A DNA stretch of 64,000 bases from Corylus avellana (Eukaryota; Streptophyta; Magnoliopsida; Fagales; Betulaceae), in contig NC_081544.1 of the NCBI RefSeq assembly GCF_901000735.1, positions 19,917,358 to 19,981,357 on the forward strand, given 5' to 3'. Shown piece after piece: positions 1-11,122 of this stretch. Within the stretch, counting starts at the first letter, position 1. Every line of letters starts with the position of its first letter. A program made the position numbers and the translations under genes. The notes beneath the pieces are model-generated. The model ran no database searches. It saw nothing but the letters and a program-made list of their open reading frames with translations, and was not told the DNA's origin.

Positions 1-1
1 A

Positions 2-234
2 AGGAACGAATCAAAAGCATCCCAAGCTGCTCTGCAGGCACAAATGGATAGGCTACTAAAACACCTCGGAGGGTAAGAGAATTTTGCCTGTCACTTTTTT
101 TATTTAATTTTTTTAATTTCACATACATATATCAAGCAATTGTTAGGAAGATCATTGATTATGATATGAATTCTATTATTTCTAGGCTTGGAGGGCGCTC
201 TTATGGATCTCAAGCAAGTGAAAGCAACGTTTGA
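2..234 (+). CDS. last two exons of an unidentified gene (5' end outside window)
   Basis: An open frame enters from the window edge and reads to a codon split at a GTAAG donor (exon end at 72). A TTTCTAG acceptor at 183-185 resumes the same frame at 186 and it closes at a TGA (232-234). Joined across the 113-bp intron it gives a tail containing QAALQAQMDRLLKHLGG followed by a Gly/Ser-rich end. The helical Gln/Leu stretch could be the end of a coiled coil such as those at the C-termini of CACTA Ptta/En/Spm proteins, but I do not recognise the family. Evidence is frame conservation across consensus splice sites only; the piece is short. Confidence 0.4.
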
Positions 235-460
235 GGGAGCTTTTGTTGTATTTTGTTTAAGACTTTGTTATAATATTATAAAGATTATAACAATTTTGGT
301 TTGTATTAGAGGGTAAGAACTTCAAATAGTTTTCTGTTTAAGAACTTGGAGAGAGCTTTTGTTGTACTTTGTTGAAGAAGTAGTTTTAATATTATAAAAA
401 TTATAACAAATTTGGTTTGTGTTAGAAGGTAAGAACTTCAAATAGTTTTTTGTTTAAGAA
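229..460 (+). repeat. two-copy tandem repeat, unit about 116 bp
   Basis: The block starting GAGCTTTTGTTGTA near 237 recurs at 353. GGTAAGAACTTCAAATAG occurs near 312 and 427, giving a constant offset of about 115-116 bp. It lies directly 3' of the terminal exon, so it is probably a duplicated 3' UTR segment. The copies differ at a number of positions, so the duplication is not recent. Confidence 0.8.
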
Positions 461-667
461 CTTTGAGTTAGTGAATCTCTCTTGACTTGTTTATCAAGTT
501 GAGTAAACAATGCGATAGAGTAATATTGTTATATAACAATATTTCATTTTTAAGTGTATACAGGATGGCACGAGTGGAAGATGTGTAAGGAGTTGTGGCG
601 CTAAAGGACTCAAATAACAATGGGTAAGTTATTTCAATCCCATTGTCATTCAAGTGTTGGTGGAAGT

Positions 668-1648
668 TGAAATACTAATAAGACTCCAAATCACACCCGA
701 TTTGATGTTCACCGAGTGTTCAAACAATAATGTGCGGAAATAAACAATCAATCACAAACACAAAGATTTGTTTACGAAGAGGAAACCATTCAGAGAACTC
801 TCTAAATATAAAACCTCTTCGAGACAACCAAACCAAGGAAGTCATCTAAATTGGTAGAAGACTTACATGATCTCCCTTCACCGGAACTCCAGTTGAAGAC
901 TTACACAACCTATGCACTTGACATTCAAGTATACCAGACAAGTGACCCACTTATCCGCTACCGCAGTAATTCTTCTAGAACATCTGGATTGTTCCTTCTA
1001 CATGATCTCCCTTCACCGGAACTCCAGTTGACTTCAATTGTTTGATTTCTTAATATGATCAAAACACCTATAACTCTAAGAAAGAATCAACCCTCAGTGT
1101 CAGCTATTTCTTAGCCCAAATATATTGAACCCTAAGCAGAATTCGTAACTATACCTCTTCGTATAGTTTCATATACAGAGAGGTATATGAACTAGTTTCT
1201 ATGTAGAATTTACATGCAATACACTAGACGTCCGGATGGCAAGAATGAACGTTTGGACGGAGCTAGGTTAAAATTACTAACTCTAGTTCTTTGGAATGGC
1301 GCGTCGGGACGGTAGTGCAAACGAGACTTCAGACGAAGCTCTCAGGTTTTCTTGCACAGCTATCTCGTTCGAACGACTTGCAAACGAGGGTTTAGACGAA
1401 GCTCTCGGATTTTCTTGTACAGCTATCTCGTCCGGGCGATAATACAAACGAGGCTTCAGACGAAGCTCTCTAGAAAAGTTTCATCCTTCTCGTTCGGATG
1501 TAGTGCAGCCGAGCCTTCAGACGAAGCACTATATGATTCATCAGTTTAACTTACTTTTGCTATCTCGCACACTACACATTTAAACAAGCAAATTAAGCAC
1601 AAGTATTTTGTTCACACGAATCCAGCCAATTCAAACTATGAACTAACA
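668..1648 (-). repeat. 3' LTR of the Sire-like Copia element
   Basis: 981 bp, matching 20453-21497 along its length with substitutions and a gap of several tens of bases around 1160-1200, where the 5' LTR has extra sequence. Termini are TG and CA in the minus-strand sense. The clear divergence between the two LTRs argues against recent insertion. Confidence 0.9.
1317..1530 (-). repeat. about 64-bp tandem repeats inside the Copia LTR
   Basis: The motif CAGACGAAGCTCTC and the following CTTGTACAGCTATCTCG recur with a period near 64 bp (about 1333, 1396 and 1460) with a shorter fourth piece near 1518. The other LTR shows the same array around 21180-21380. Being inside both LTRs, the array predates insertion. 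It is CG-rich relative to its surroundings, with repeated CGTCCGGACG-like palindromes. Confidence 0.8.
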
Positions 1649-1660
1649 AACTCCCCCTTT
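1649..1660 (-). other. polypurine tract of the Copia element
   Basis: Read on the minus strand, AAAGGGGGAGTT directly precedes the 3' LTR. Position and purine content match the plus-strand DNA priming site of LTR retrotransposons. Confidence 0.8.
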
Positions 1661-1849
1661 GGCTAATCGCTGACAAAATATTAGTTCAATTTACGAAACA
1701 AACTTTAATAAAAGATTTTAACACAGTTCATCATGTTTGTAGAAATTAAAACCATAAGAGCTACAAAATAAGTTGAAGTTCTAAAACACAAAAAAAAAAA
1801 AAAAAAAAAACAACTTCACTCCCCCTTTTTGTCATGAAGAACAAAGGAA

Positions 1850-3012
1850 CTAAGCTTGAGCAGGTGGATCACTCGGAAACTGCTCCTCAACATGATCTTC
1901 GCCAATTGTGCTTTCTACTTCAGATGCTCCCATGAACTTGTTCTTCAATTCATGGACATATTTCTGCAATTCAAAGAGGATTGATGAAAACCCTGTTATT
2001 TGAGATGCCATGGCATTCAGCTGTGTCATTACATCATCTAGAGAAACAGGTGAAGATGTAGTAGAAACTCCAGAGGGTCCAGCATTGGCTGCAGGAACAT
2101 CATGGACTTCAAAATCCACAGTACCTCTCAACCGCATCTAACCTTTGGATCGACTCACCGTGCCTTTGCAAAAGGGACCAAGATGCTTGATCATTGGTTC
2201 AGAGGCAGGAATTTGAATAAATTTTGCAATGATGCGCGATATCAAACTTCCATACGGTAGTGAAACTGAACTCTCAGTGAACATAGCCTTCATGAGTCTA
2301 ATAGCATGGGATGCGAAATCAATCTTAACATCCGTGAGGAGCACATAGATGAAGCTACCTCGTGCCACACCAAGATCCGAATAAAGGTCTATCGGAAACA
2401 CATTGTTCATGACAATCCTAGCTAATAGTTTCACATGACGAGAGAGATTTCCAAGAGGAATCACATTCATATTGTCTCGCCAAAAATTGTATGAGTCAGG
2501 TGGAATAAACAATTTTGACATGTCAGATTTTGAGGGAAAGTCATTTGTCGGATATGGAAACCCAGAATCCTCAATTAGTGGAACTCCTATGACTTCAGCT
2601 ATTACTTCACGAGTTACGACAATGTGCACACCCCGAATAAATGTTATAATCCACAGAGATTCTTCAACGTCTTCATCATTGTCTGGCTGTATCTCCATGT
2701 TGGCATAAAATTCCCGAACTAAATTTAAAAATGGACAAAAAGGGGGTGAGATGAAGTAGTTCCATTTCCTCTGAGTGAAAATCTGAGAGATGATTTTGAA
2801 CTGATCCTCCTAAAGATCAGACAGGTTTACCGGTCTTTCTGAAATAACAGTGCGGTCATGAAACCAATCCTGGCAAACTTGTTCCGAAACCGAAACCCAA
2901 TATCAGGCCCTAGAGTGGAAACTAGAGCAAAATCCTCCGTTGCCTTTCTCTTTTGGGCCTTAGTCTTTGAGCGTATGGGTAATTTTCTTGAAGTAGGTGC
3001 TCCAATAGCCAT
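1850..3012 (-). pseudogene. env-like / 'putative plant transposon protein' ORF of the Copia element, broken
   Basis: Downstream of RNase H, where Sire-type Copia elements carry an extra ORF. Pieces in order: a basic N-terminal part (3012-2827, with PIRSKTKAQKRKATEDF); a segment with the family-typical VREFYAN box just upstream of 2698; the main part (2698-2138, with FIRGVHIVVTREVIAEVIGVP); and a C-terminal part (2137-1850) with a predicted coiled coil (LNAMASQITGF to VHELKNKF). A frameshift separates the first two near 2830, a TAG lies at 2812, and one in-frame stop at 2138-2140 separates the last two. It resembles the PF20167-type domain found in many plant retroelements. I see no convincing transmembrane segment or signal peptide, so an envelope function is not supported. 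Confidence 0.65.
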
Positions 3013-4797
3013 ATCCTACATACATGAACACATATAGCATAATACCAACACAAAAACTAACAAACAATGAGAGCATGAGATTTCAAAACACATAAACACG
3101 ACCAATCTTAGGATATGAACAAGCAAAACATGTTCTTAAGGCTTTTTACCAAACACTTGGTCACACACTATTTTGTAAAAAAATTAACATCCTAGATGAA
3201 AATCTTTCTAATTGTACTGGAGATATCCTATATATTCATAGTTACATCACATATTCTAGTCTTGGGTTGAAACAAAAAAATGTCATTCAGACATTTCGTC
3301 AAACAATGGTGGGCAAACAAAAATTTAGATGTAAAAAAATAGGTACCCCAAGTGCACAACCATCCTAAATACATGTGAATTAAACCTTGTTCTTTCAAAC
3401 ACTTACCACACCTAAACCCAAAGTAGGCATAACCCAACCAGCACAAGCATACAATTCAAACCCTAATTTCTTAAATTGCGATAAAAGAAAAAAGAAAAGA
3501 AAAAAAATATATAATGAAAGAAATTACCTTTGCAAGCGAGTGCAAAAGAGAAGATCAAACAGATTTAGGAGTGGTGGGATTGAGAGAAATCCACATGAGT
3601 GCAACGAAGAAGAGAAAAAAAATGAGCAGACAACAAACAACCCAAACTTTCAAAATAAGAAAAGGGACCTGTTCGTGGCTTAAATTTCATGTCTGTCACG
3701 ATCTCGTTCAGACAAGCTCATTTAGCGTCCGGACGAGTCTCATGAACCAGCAGTTCTAGCACTTACCAGACTACACTCTTTCTCCCCCTAAATGCAAAAT
3801 CCTGATACATAGTGCACAGATCATTTGTGATAGTATAACATGTAATGTGCATGATTTCATTCAAAAATGGAACCACTTGTGCATGTAGAAACCATCTGAG
3901 CTAAAACAAAAATGATCCAAGAATTTATGAACATTAGCTAGCCAATGGGACAAAAATACTCATGCTGAAAAGTGAAGTGTGTGAGAGTCGAGTCAAATTT
4001 CACGACATATGAAAAAGTTTTTTAAAAAAACTTTGCACATAACGACGGTAAAAATACTCGGTTAAAGGCAAACCTTATGATACTAGGGCCTAGAATCCCT
4101 CATCCAATACAACCTTTTATACAACATGCACTATTTTACCATAAATCCTTTAGCAACCGTATTTTTCCATAATGATTTGGTCACTGACTGTTTCTATAGG
4201 GATTCTTTCAACAGTAATGACATAGAACCATGAAGTTCAGATATGCTCTTTTAGAGCCATGCCATATAAATTTGTGCATAAAAAAAATGCAGGAGTTTTT
4301 AGGATCTAGGTTCAACTAGTGAATTGGTCAATTTTAACCGAGCCTTTGAACCATACATCACCTACATTGTGACCTTCAACCCTTTTTCACATTACTCAAA
4401 ATTTAGACAGACTCTAAATCGTGCATGATTAGCATAAAGAAAAAAATCTCACATGAAAAGCTATACAATGCTCACCATGGTCATGCAATAAATAAAAGCT
4501 CAAATAGTGCCTTACACACAAGTAGAACCGTTCTCAAATGACATGACTTCACGTGAGATTTTGAAAGTTTATGATCATGAGCACAATAAACTAGTACAGA
4601 CCATTCAAAAAAAAATTTTTTTTTTAAGGTAAAGGTAAACAAAAACAGCACAAAGTTTTTTTTTCATGAAAAACAAATCAACAAGTTAAAGATAAAACAA
4701 AAAAATAAATAACTTAAGTAACTTTGGCACTAGGACATTAAAAAAAAAAAAAAAAAATAGTCAACATAAAACTATCCTAGGCATGCAAAGTTATAGA
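3013..4797. other. non-coding spacer of the Copia element
   Basis: About 1.8 kb between RNase H and the env-like ORF. It has A-rich tracts near 4612-4630 and 4739-4757 and no long open frame with recognisable similarity on either strand. It lies inside the LTR-bounded element, so it is element sequence rather than host DNA. Confidence 0.6.
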
Positions 4798-5231
4798 TTA
4801 TGCCATTATACAAACACCAATTGCATTCCTGAGATACTCAAACCTAGATCCATCTAGAGGTTTGGTAAATAGATTAGCTAATTGGTTTTCAGTAGACACA
4901 TAGGCAAGAGATACCACCTGGTTCTCTACCAAGTCGCGGATAAAGTGATGGCGAATATCTATGTGCTTGGTTCGAGAATGTTGAACTAGATTCTTCGATA
5001 TGTTGATGGCACTTGTGTTGTCACAGTAGACACTCATCATTCCTTGAGTAAATCCATAATCAACTAGGAGTTGTTTCATCCAGATCAACAGTGAGCTCCC
5101 GGCAGCTATGTATTCTGTCTCGGCAAAGGATAGAGATATGGAGTTTTGTTTCTTACTCGTCCATGCCACCATATTCGTGCCTACATAAAGCATCCTCCAG
5201 AGGTGCTTTTGCGATCATCCACATTTCCAGC
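4798..5231 (-). pseudogene. Copia RNase H domain
   Basis: The frame from 5193 contains TNMVAWTSKKQNSISLSFAE, VYCDNTSAINISKNLVQHS, the RTKHIDIRHHFIRD box and NQLANLFTKPLDG, the usual series of Copia RNase H, which removes RNA from the RNA:DNA hybrid. The N-terminal DDRKSTSGG segment lies just upstream (about 5195-5231) but in a different frame, so a frameshift separates it. It follows the RT on the minus strand as expected for a Copia polyprotein. Confidence 0.9.
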
Positions 5232-6346
5232 CTAGTCAGCGTCGGAGTACCCTGCAAGTTCTAGATTTGTATATCTAGAAAAACACACACCAAAGTTAGC
5301 AGTTGCATTTACATACCTGAGTATACGTTTGACTACTATCATGTGGGATTCCTTTGGATTTGCTTGAAATCTTACACACACCCCCACACTGAATGATATA
5401 TCTGGTCTGCTGGCTGTGAGATATAGAAGGCTACCGATCATGCTCAGATACATTGTTTGATCAACTGAGTTTTCAACCATATCGGTACTTAGCTTGACAC
5501 TTGTACTGATGGGAGTGCGAGCATGACTTTTGCCGTCCATGCCAAATCTTTTGACTAGATCTTTAGCATACTTGGTTTGTGAGACATATATACCTTTACT
5601 AGATTGCTCGATTTGAAACCCCAGAAAGTAAGTCAACTCTCCAATCAAACTCATTTCAAACTCTTTCTTCATTTCCTCAGAGAATGTGTGTGCTTGAGTG
5701 TCAATCGTGGCACCGAAAATGATGTCTCAACATAGATCTGAGCAATCAGCTTATGCTCACCTTTCCTACGGATGAATAGGGTCCGATCAGCCTATCCTCG
5801 GATGAAACCTTGATTGAGAAGATATGTTGTGAGCCGTTCATACCATGCTCGCGGGACTTGCTTGAGGCCATAAAGAGCCTTCTTGAGTTTATAGACATGG
5901 TTAGGAAGTTGATGATCTTGAAAACCTTTAGGTTGCTCTACATATACTTCTTCCTAGAGAATTCCATTCAAGAATGCACTTTTGACATCCATCTGATTCA
6001 GTTTAATCTTGAGATGGCATGAGATACTCAACAGAATTTTGATGGATTCCAGCCTTGCTACAGGAGCAAATGTTTCATTAAAATCAATTCCTTCAACTTG
6101 AGTATATCCTTGAGCTACTAATCGAGCCTTGTTGCACACCACAGTACCATGCTCATTAGATTTGTTCTTAAAAATCCATTTTGTGCCTATGACATTGTGA
6201 TCTTTTGGCCTTGGCACCAGAATCCATACATCATTTCGGATGAATTGGTTTAGCTCGTCATGCATAGCAGTTACCCAACTTTCATCCTCTAGTGCTTTAG
6301 TAACTTTCTTCGGTTCCAGTTGAGATAAATAGCAGGAATATGACAC
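5232..6346 (-). pseudogene. Copia reverse transcriptase (RVT_2), frameshifted in the catalytic box
   Basis: The N-terminal part (6346-5954) has [49 protein letters not shown] and [11 protein letters not shown]. The C-terminal part (5672-5232) has FEMSLIGELTYFLGFQIEQ, SKGIYVSQTKYAKDLVKRF and SMIGSLLYLTASRPDI. Between them (5953-5673) the frame is broken: an in-frame TAG follows AFLNGIL, another stop lies downstream, and about one base is missing within the codons of the YVDD active-site box at 5721-5734. An active enzyme could not be made from this copy. The part up to about 5334 is repeated at 10050-11062 with the same lesions. Confidence 0.9.
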
Positions 6347-6406
6347 TTGATTAACTACCTTGTTTCACAATTGTTTACCTTCATCGACAGTGCCCAACTA
6401 ATTCTC

Positions 6407-6874
6407 TTAAGGATGATTTAGCTTAACCCAAGAGGAGGGTTTTTTGGCTATGATATCCGGAGTTGGTGACTGAGGTGTGTCACTGACCTCTTCAACTTGA
6501 TTTTGAATGTCTCCAGAGGTGTTAGATCCAGTGTTGTCATTAATATCAGGAATGGCTTCAGAGATGCCAGTCTGTTGATTATTAATTTCAGCTTGCTCCC
6601 CCTCATTTTGATCAGTGATAGATTCATCATCAATTACAACGTTAACCGATTCCATAACCACTTTTGTCCTTGTATTTTATACTCGACTAGCTCGACTAGT
6701 GGTTGAGTATCCAAGAAAAATCCCCACATCACTCTTCGTCTCAAACTTCCTCAGGCTTTCTCTATAATGAAGAATATAACACTTGCTTCCAAACACTCCG
6801 AAGTACTTCACTGTTGGCTTCTTTCCTCTCCAAATTTCATATGGAGTTTTGTTTGTTGTGGGTCGAAGAAACAC
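6407..6874 (-). pseudogene. Copia integrase C-terminal region and integrase-RT linker
   Basis: 6874-6677 encodes RPTTNKTPYEIWRGKKPTVK, then FGSKCYILHYRE and DVGIFLGYSTTSRASRV, the conserved block after the Copia integrase core. 6661-6407 is an acidic, Asn/Glu/Thr-rich linker (DESITDQNEGEQAE, DTPQSPTPDI) ending in SSWVKLNHP, typical of the variable region before RT. They are in different frames, and a stop separates this block from the integrase core upstream. Confidence 0.8.
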
Positions 6875-6907
6875 ATGATTTATAATATGGCATGCTCTGT
6901 GAACTAC

Positions 6908-7732
6908 TTATCCCCAAAAATGTTGGGCTAATTGTTTAGAATGTATCATGACTCGAGCCATTTCTTGAATCACTCGATTTTTTCGCTCAACCACCACATT
7001 CTGTTGAAGAGTAATAGGAGAGGAAAACTCTTGTTTGATTCCAAATTTGTTGCAGAGTTCTTCAAAGCTAGAATTTTCAAATTCTCTGCCATGGTCGCTC
7101 CGAATTCTCTGTATGGAACAGTCTTGTTCAACTTGCATCCTTTTAAAAAAAATAGTGGCTTGATCAAATGCTTCCGATTTCTCTTTAAGTAAGCTGACCC
7201 AGGTGTTTCGTGAGTAGTCATCCACCACCAATAGAATGTATCTCTTTCCTCCCAAGCTCCTTGTCCGTGTTGGACCCATAAGATCCATGTGAAGAAGCTC
7301 CAAATTTCTGGATGTACAAACACCCGAGGTCTTCTTATATGGATTTCTTGTTTGCTTACCAAGCTGACATGGTCCACACTTTCCTTTCTCTACATTGTCG
7401 ATTTTGGGTAAATCATTAATAGCTTCTTTCTTAGCTATCTTAACTAGATCATGATAATTTAGATGCCCTAACCGTTGATGCCACAGTTCTCCAATGTCCA
7501 GAGATACTTTGTAACATTTAGTCTGCATGTTTGGAGAGATGCCATAGTAGTTATTAGATGTCCGGTCTCCTCCCATTAACAATTTTCCTTGAGCATCAAA
7601 TATGCTACATTGTTTCTTCGAGAACTGTACTACAAGGTCATTGTCGCAGAATTGACTAATGCTTAGAAGATTTGCTTTTAGCCCTTCCACATATAGCACA
7701 TCTCGGGGAGTATGTAGACCAGGAATTTCCAC
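6908..7732 (-). pseudogene. Copia GAG-pre-integrase and integrase core
   Basis: The longest surviving frame of the element (274 codons). The N-terminal third contains LYVEGLKANLLSISQFC and the zinc-binding LWHQRLGHLNYHD with KCGPCQLGKQ (His/His/Cys/Cys). The core has the acidic triad: Asp in LLHMDLMGPTRTRS, Asp in RIRSDHGREFE and Glu in VVVERKNRVIQEM, with exactly 35 residues between the second Asp and the Glu (D,D-35-E). The stretch before the Glu reads TLQQNVVVE, where the Pro and Gly usual in this family are replaced. The triad survives although neighbouring enzymes are broken. It would insert element cDNA into the host chromosome. Confidence 0.9.
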
Positions 7733-7746
7733 AATCCCTTGACCTA

Positions 7747-8250
7747 TTACCTTAGACTTACTGCCTTCCCCATAAGTGATATTTCCACTTCTGCCTTCTT
7801 TGAGCTCCTTAACAGTGTCTTGTCACCTGTCATATGTCTAGAACATGCACTATGCAAATACCACAAACATGAATTAAGCACAGTTAATGCAGTATGAACA
7901 ACGAGACATAGATTATCTTTCTTTTGAACCCAAACTTGATCTTTCTTAACTTTATCAGTTATGAGAGGAAAATTTTTCAATTCAGAATAGTTTGATAAAC
8001 TAGCTAATTTTTTACTGATAAGTTTTACTTGAGCAGTTAACACCAATAATTGTTTTCCAATCCTAGGTTCATCTTTCCTGGGAGCATTTTGTGTAGACCA
8101 TGGTTGTCTAGCTCTAATCTGAAAACAGTTTGGGCGAGTATGTCCCATGATCCCCCAGTAATGACAGGTGGGAATGAACTTAGAATCTGACACTTTCTTT
8201 TGTGGAATTTTGAACCTTGACTTAAATTTTCTTCCTATCCATAGGCACAT
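7747..8250 (-). pseudogene. second zinc knuckle and Copia protease region, active site altered
   Basis: CHYWGIMGHTRPNC is a CCHC-type zinc knuckle with the second Cys replaced by Trp. About 75 residues on, WYLHSACSRHMTGDKTLL is the start of the pepsin-like protease; in this family the catalytic Asp-Ser-Gly sits where His-Ser-Ala is read here. Both changes are also present in the second copy (12463-12966), so they are not random read errors. The protease would normally cut the gag-pol polyprotein; this one should be inactive. Confidence 0.8.
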
Positions 8251-8986
8251 CTTTAGGTAAACACATAGATTCAGTTTCTACTTCTTTCATCTTAGGTTTA
8301 ACAAACATAATTTTTGAAGTAGAAGCAACATTTGATTTTGAAGACACAAGCTTCTCAAAACCTAATCTAGACCTATCATATGAAGATTTTTGATCATGTA
8401 ACATCTTATCAAGTTTAACACTTGAAAATTTGTTAAGGTGACTTTTTGACTCATTCAACTCTTCCTCTAGGAACCTTATTTTTTCAATTAAGTTTTCATT
8501 CTCTGTCTCTACCTCTTTCAGTTTCTTCAAATTCTTTTTATTCAGCTTACTCAAATTATTAAACTCATGAAACATTTGATTATAAGCAGTTTGTAAATCA
8601 TACTCATTATTAGATTCATTTTCAGAAACATCTTGCACACCTGAGGTATATGACTGATTAGCATAAGAAGCAATAAATGCTAAGTAATTAACATTTTCTT
8701 CTTCATCTTCTTCAGAATCATCATTTTCTGACTCATCACTTTGAGTCACATTAAACGCCTTACCTTTTAAGTTTTTCAAATTTCCCCAATCAGGACGGAT
8801 GTGACCAATACCTCCACATTCATGACACTTACGACCTCGAGGAAATTTATCTTTCTGATCAAAGGCATTCCTGTCTTGGGGGTTCTCTCTAACATCATGT
8901 CTAGGATTTACAGGGTTTTTATGATCCCAACTTTTAAAATTCTCATTTCTAGGTTTGAAAAATTTTCGAAACTTCCTCACAATCAT
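8222..8986 (-). pseudogene. Copia gag C-terminal part with zinc knuckle and coiled coil
   Basis: Basic N-terminus (RKFRKFFKPRNENFK), then CHECGGIGHIRPDW, a CCHC knuckle whose last Cys reads Trp. An acidic stretch (SDESENDDSEEDEEENVN) follows, then a long predicted coiled coil (LSKLNKKNLKKLKEVETENE to LEEELNESKSHLNKF). Gag forms the virus-like particle; the knuckle binds RNA. The frame overlaps the start of the next one (8250) by 29 bases in a different register, so a frameshift separates them. Confidence 0.85.
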
Positions 8987-9022
8987 GGCTATTTTTTCAT
9001 CATCTCCTGAATCCTCACCTGA

Positions 9023-9685
9023 TCAATCTCCAGATTTTTCCTTAGCAGTTTTGATCTTAAGAGCAATATTTTTTGAGGTTTTTGACTTGGGTAACAAGAG
9101 CTCAAATGTTTGAAGTGAACCTACAAGTTCCTCTACTCTCATTTTTTCTAGGTCTTTGTTATGTTGTATGGCAGCAATCTGAGGTATAAACTTTGCAGGT
9201 AGAGATCTCAATATTTTCTTGATTATTTTAGCATCAGACATTTTCTTTCCTAGATTTATAGTATTGTTTCTAATGATGCTAAGCTTAGAATAAAAATCAT
9301 CAAATGTCTCAACCTCTTGCATCCTAATCTCTTCAAATTTTGAAACCAACGTCTGAAGTTTTGAAGCTTTAACAACTTGAGTTCCTTCATGAGTAATTTA
9401 TAATGTTTCCCATGCTTCTTTAGCTATCACACATCGAGAAATTCTTGAGAATTCTTTGATGGAGATAGATGTGAAGATGGAATTTAATGCTTTGTCATTT
9501 TCAGAAGAGTCACTCTTTTCATTCGTTGTCCATTTAGCAATTGCTTTAACCGGATTAGTCCATCCAGATTCAACAATATGCCAAACATCTACAGATTTGA
9601 GATATGCTCTCATACGAATTTTCCAAAACGTATAATTCGATCCATCAAAGACGGGAAGAGAATTTTGTCCAACAATATGAGGCAT
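9023..9685 (-). pseudogene. Copia gag N-terminal part (DUF4219/UBN2-like)
   Basis: The frame from 9685 starts MPHIVGQNSLPVFDGSNYTF and continues WKIRMRAYLKSVDVWHIVE to AKEAWETL, where an in-frame stop lies at 9398-9400. The frame from 9349 (MVSKFEEIRMQEVETFDDF, SKLSIIRNNTINLG, KKILRSLPAKF, EELVGSLQTFE) is the UBN2-type gag helical domain. The start at 9685 is accepted because MP-x-LPVFDGSNYTFWK is the usual beginning of this gag class. Leader sequence toward the primer site directly precedes it. Confidence 0.85.
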
Positions 9686-9701
9686 TTTAAGCGGAGTCTA
9701 G

Positions 9702-9949
9702 TGATAAGTGCCAAAGATTCCATATTTGGACCCCTTTATTTATATTAGTTAATCCTTTAGTTGTGTCGTTATTTAATGTTTTGTGTTAGTTTTGTGTTTT
9801 TAATATTTTGTAGGTCGTTGAAGAAAAACTACAGCTTTAAAGGAAAAACTGCAAAAAATGGAAGAAAGCATACTTTGAGAAGACTTAGATGATGTGGTTA
9901 AGTTTAACCAAATCCAAGAAAAATGTTAAATCAGATTGGATTAAATTTC
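9702..9949 (+). repeat. start of the nested Gypsy-like LTR, cut by the gap
   Basis: Begins TGATAAGTGCCAAAG and matches 14418-14665, the first 248 bases of the LTR of the element nested in the Copia leader. It ends at the N run, so it is the end of the left contig. Confidence 0.9.
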
Positions 9950-10049
9950 NNNNNNNNNNNNNNNNNNNNNNNNNNNNNNNNNNNNNNNNNNNNNNNNNNN
10001 NNNNNNNNNNNNNNNNNNNNNNNNNNNNNNNNNNNNNNNNNNNNNNNNN
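9950..10049. other. assembly gap, exactly 100 N
   Basis: A run of 100 N, a conventional placeholder length. The sequence ending at 9949 equals that ending at 14665, and the sequence starting at 10050 equals that starting at 5334, so the contigs on each side overlap by about 4.6 kb. Confidence 0.98.
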
Positions 10050-11062
10050 TACTATCATGTGGGATTCCTTTGGATTTGCTTGAAATCTTACACACACCCC
10101 CACACTGAATGATATATCTGGTCTGCTGGCTGTGAGATATAGAAGGCTACCGATCATGCTCAGATACATTGTTTGATCAACTGAGTTTTCAACCATATCG
10201 GTACTTAGCTTGACACTTGTACTGATGGGAGTGCGAGCATGACTTTTGCCGTCCATGCCAAATCTTTTGACTAGATCTTTAGCATACTTGGTTTGTGAGA
10301 CATATATACCTTTACTAGATTGCTCGATTTGAAACCCCAGAAAGTAAGTCAACTCTCCAATCAAACTCATTTCAAACTCTTTCTTCATTTCCTCAGAGAA
10401 TGTGTGTGCTTGAGTGTCAATCGTGGCACCGAAAATGATGTCTCAACATAGATCTGAGCAATCAGCTTATGCTCACCTTTCCTACGGATGAATAGGGTCC
10501 GATCAGCCTATCCTCGGATGAAACCTTGATTGAGAAGATATGTTGTGAGCCGTTCATACCATGCTCGCGGGACTTGCTTGAGGCCATAAAGAGCCTTCTT
10601 GAGTTTATAGACATGGTTAGGAAGTTGATGATCTTGAAAACCTTTAGGTTGCTCTACATATACTTCTTCCTAGAGAATTCCATTCAAGAATGCACTTTTG
10701 ACATCCATCTGATTCAGTTTAATCTTGAGATGGCATGAGATACTCAACAGAATTTTGATGGATTCCAGCCTTGCTACAGGGGCAAATGTTTCATTAAAAT
10801 CAATTCCTTCAACTTGAGTATATCCTTGAGCTACTAATCGAGCCTTGTTGCACACCACAGTACCATGCTCATTAGATTTGTTCTTAAAAATCCATTTTGT
10901 GCCTATGACATTGTGATCTTTTGGCCTTGGCACCAGAATCCATACATCATTTCGGATGAATTGGTTTAGCTCGTCATGCATAGCAGTTACCCAACTTTCA
11001 TCCTCTAGTGCTTTAGTAACTTTCTTCGGTTCCAGTTGAGATAAATAGCAGGAATATGACAC
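10050..11062 (-). pseudogene. second copy of the Copia RT (overlap duplicate)
   Basis: Same RT frames, stops and YVDD-box frameshift (10437-10450) as 5334-6346, offset 4716 bp. Begins abruptly at the gap inside the RT, so RNase H and the 3' part are absent. A silent-looking A/G difference near 10781 (6065 in the first copy) is one of very few. Best read as the same locus assembled twice. Confidence 0.9.
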
Positions 11063-11122
11063 TTGATTAACTACCTTGTTTCACAATTGTTTACCTTCAT
11101 CGACAGTGCCCAACTAATTCTC

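Noticed and set aside
6932..7377. Frames overlapping the integrase on both strands
   Set aside because: Shadows of the integrase frame with no domain similarity.
9885..10388. RT frame continuing through the N run
   Set aside because: The apparent continuity depends on unknown bases; the right contig simply begins inside RT at 10050.
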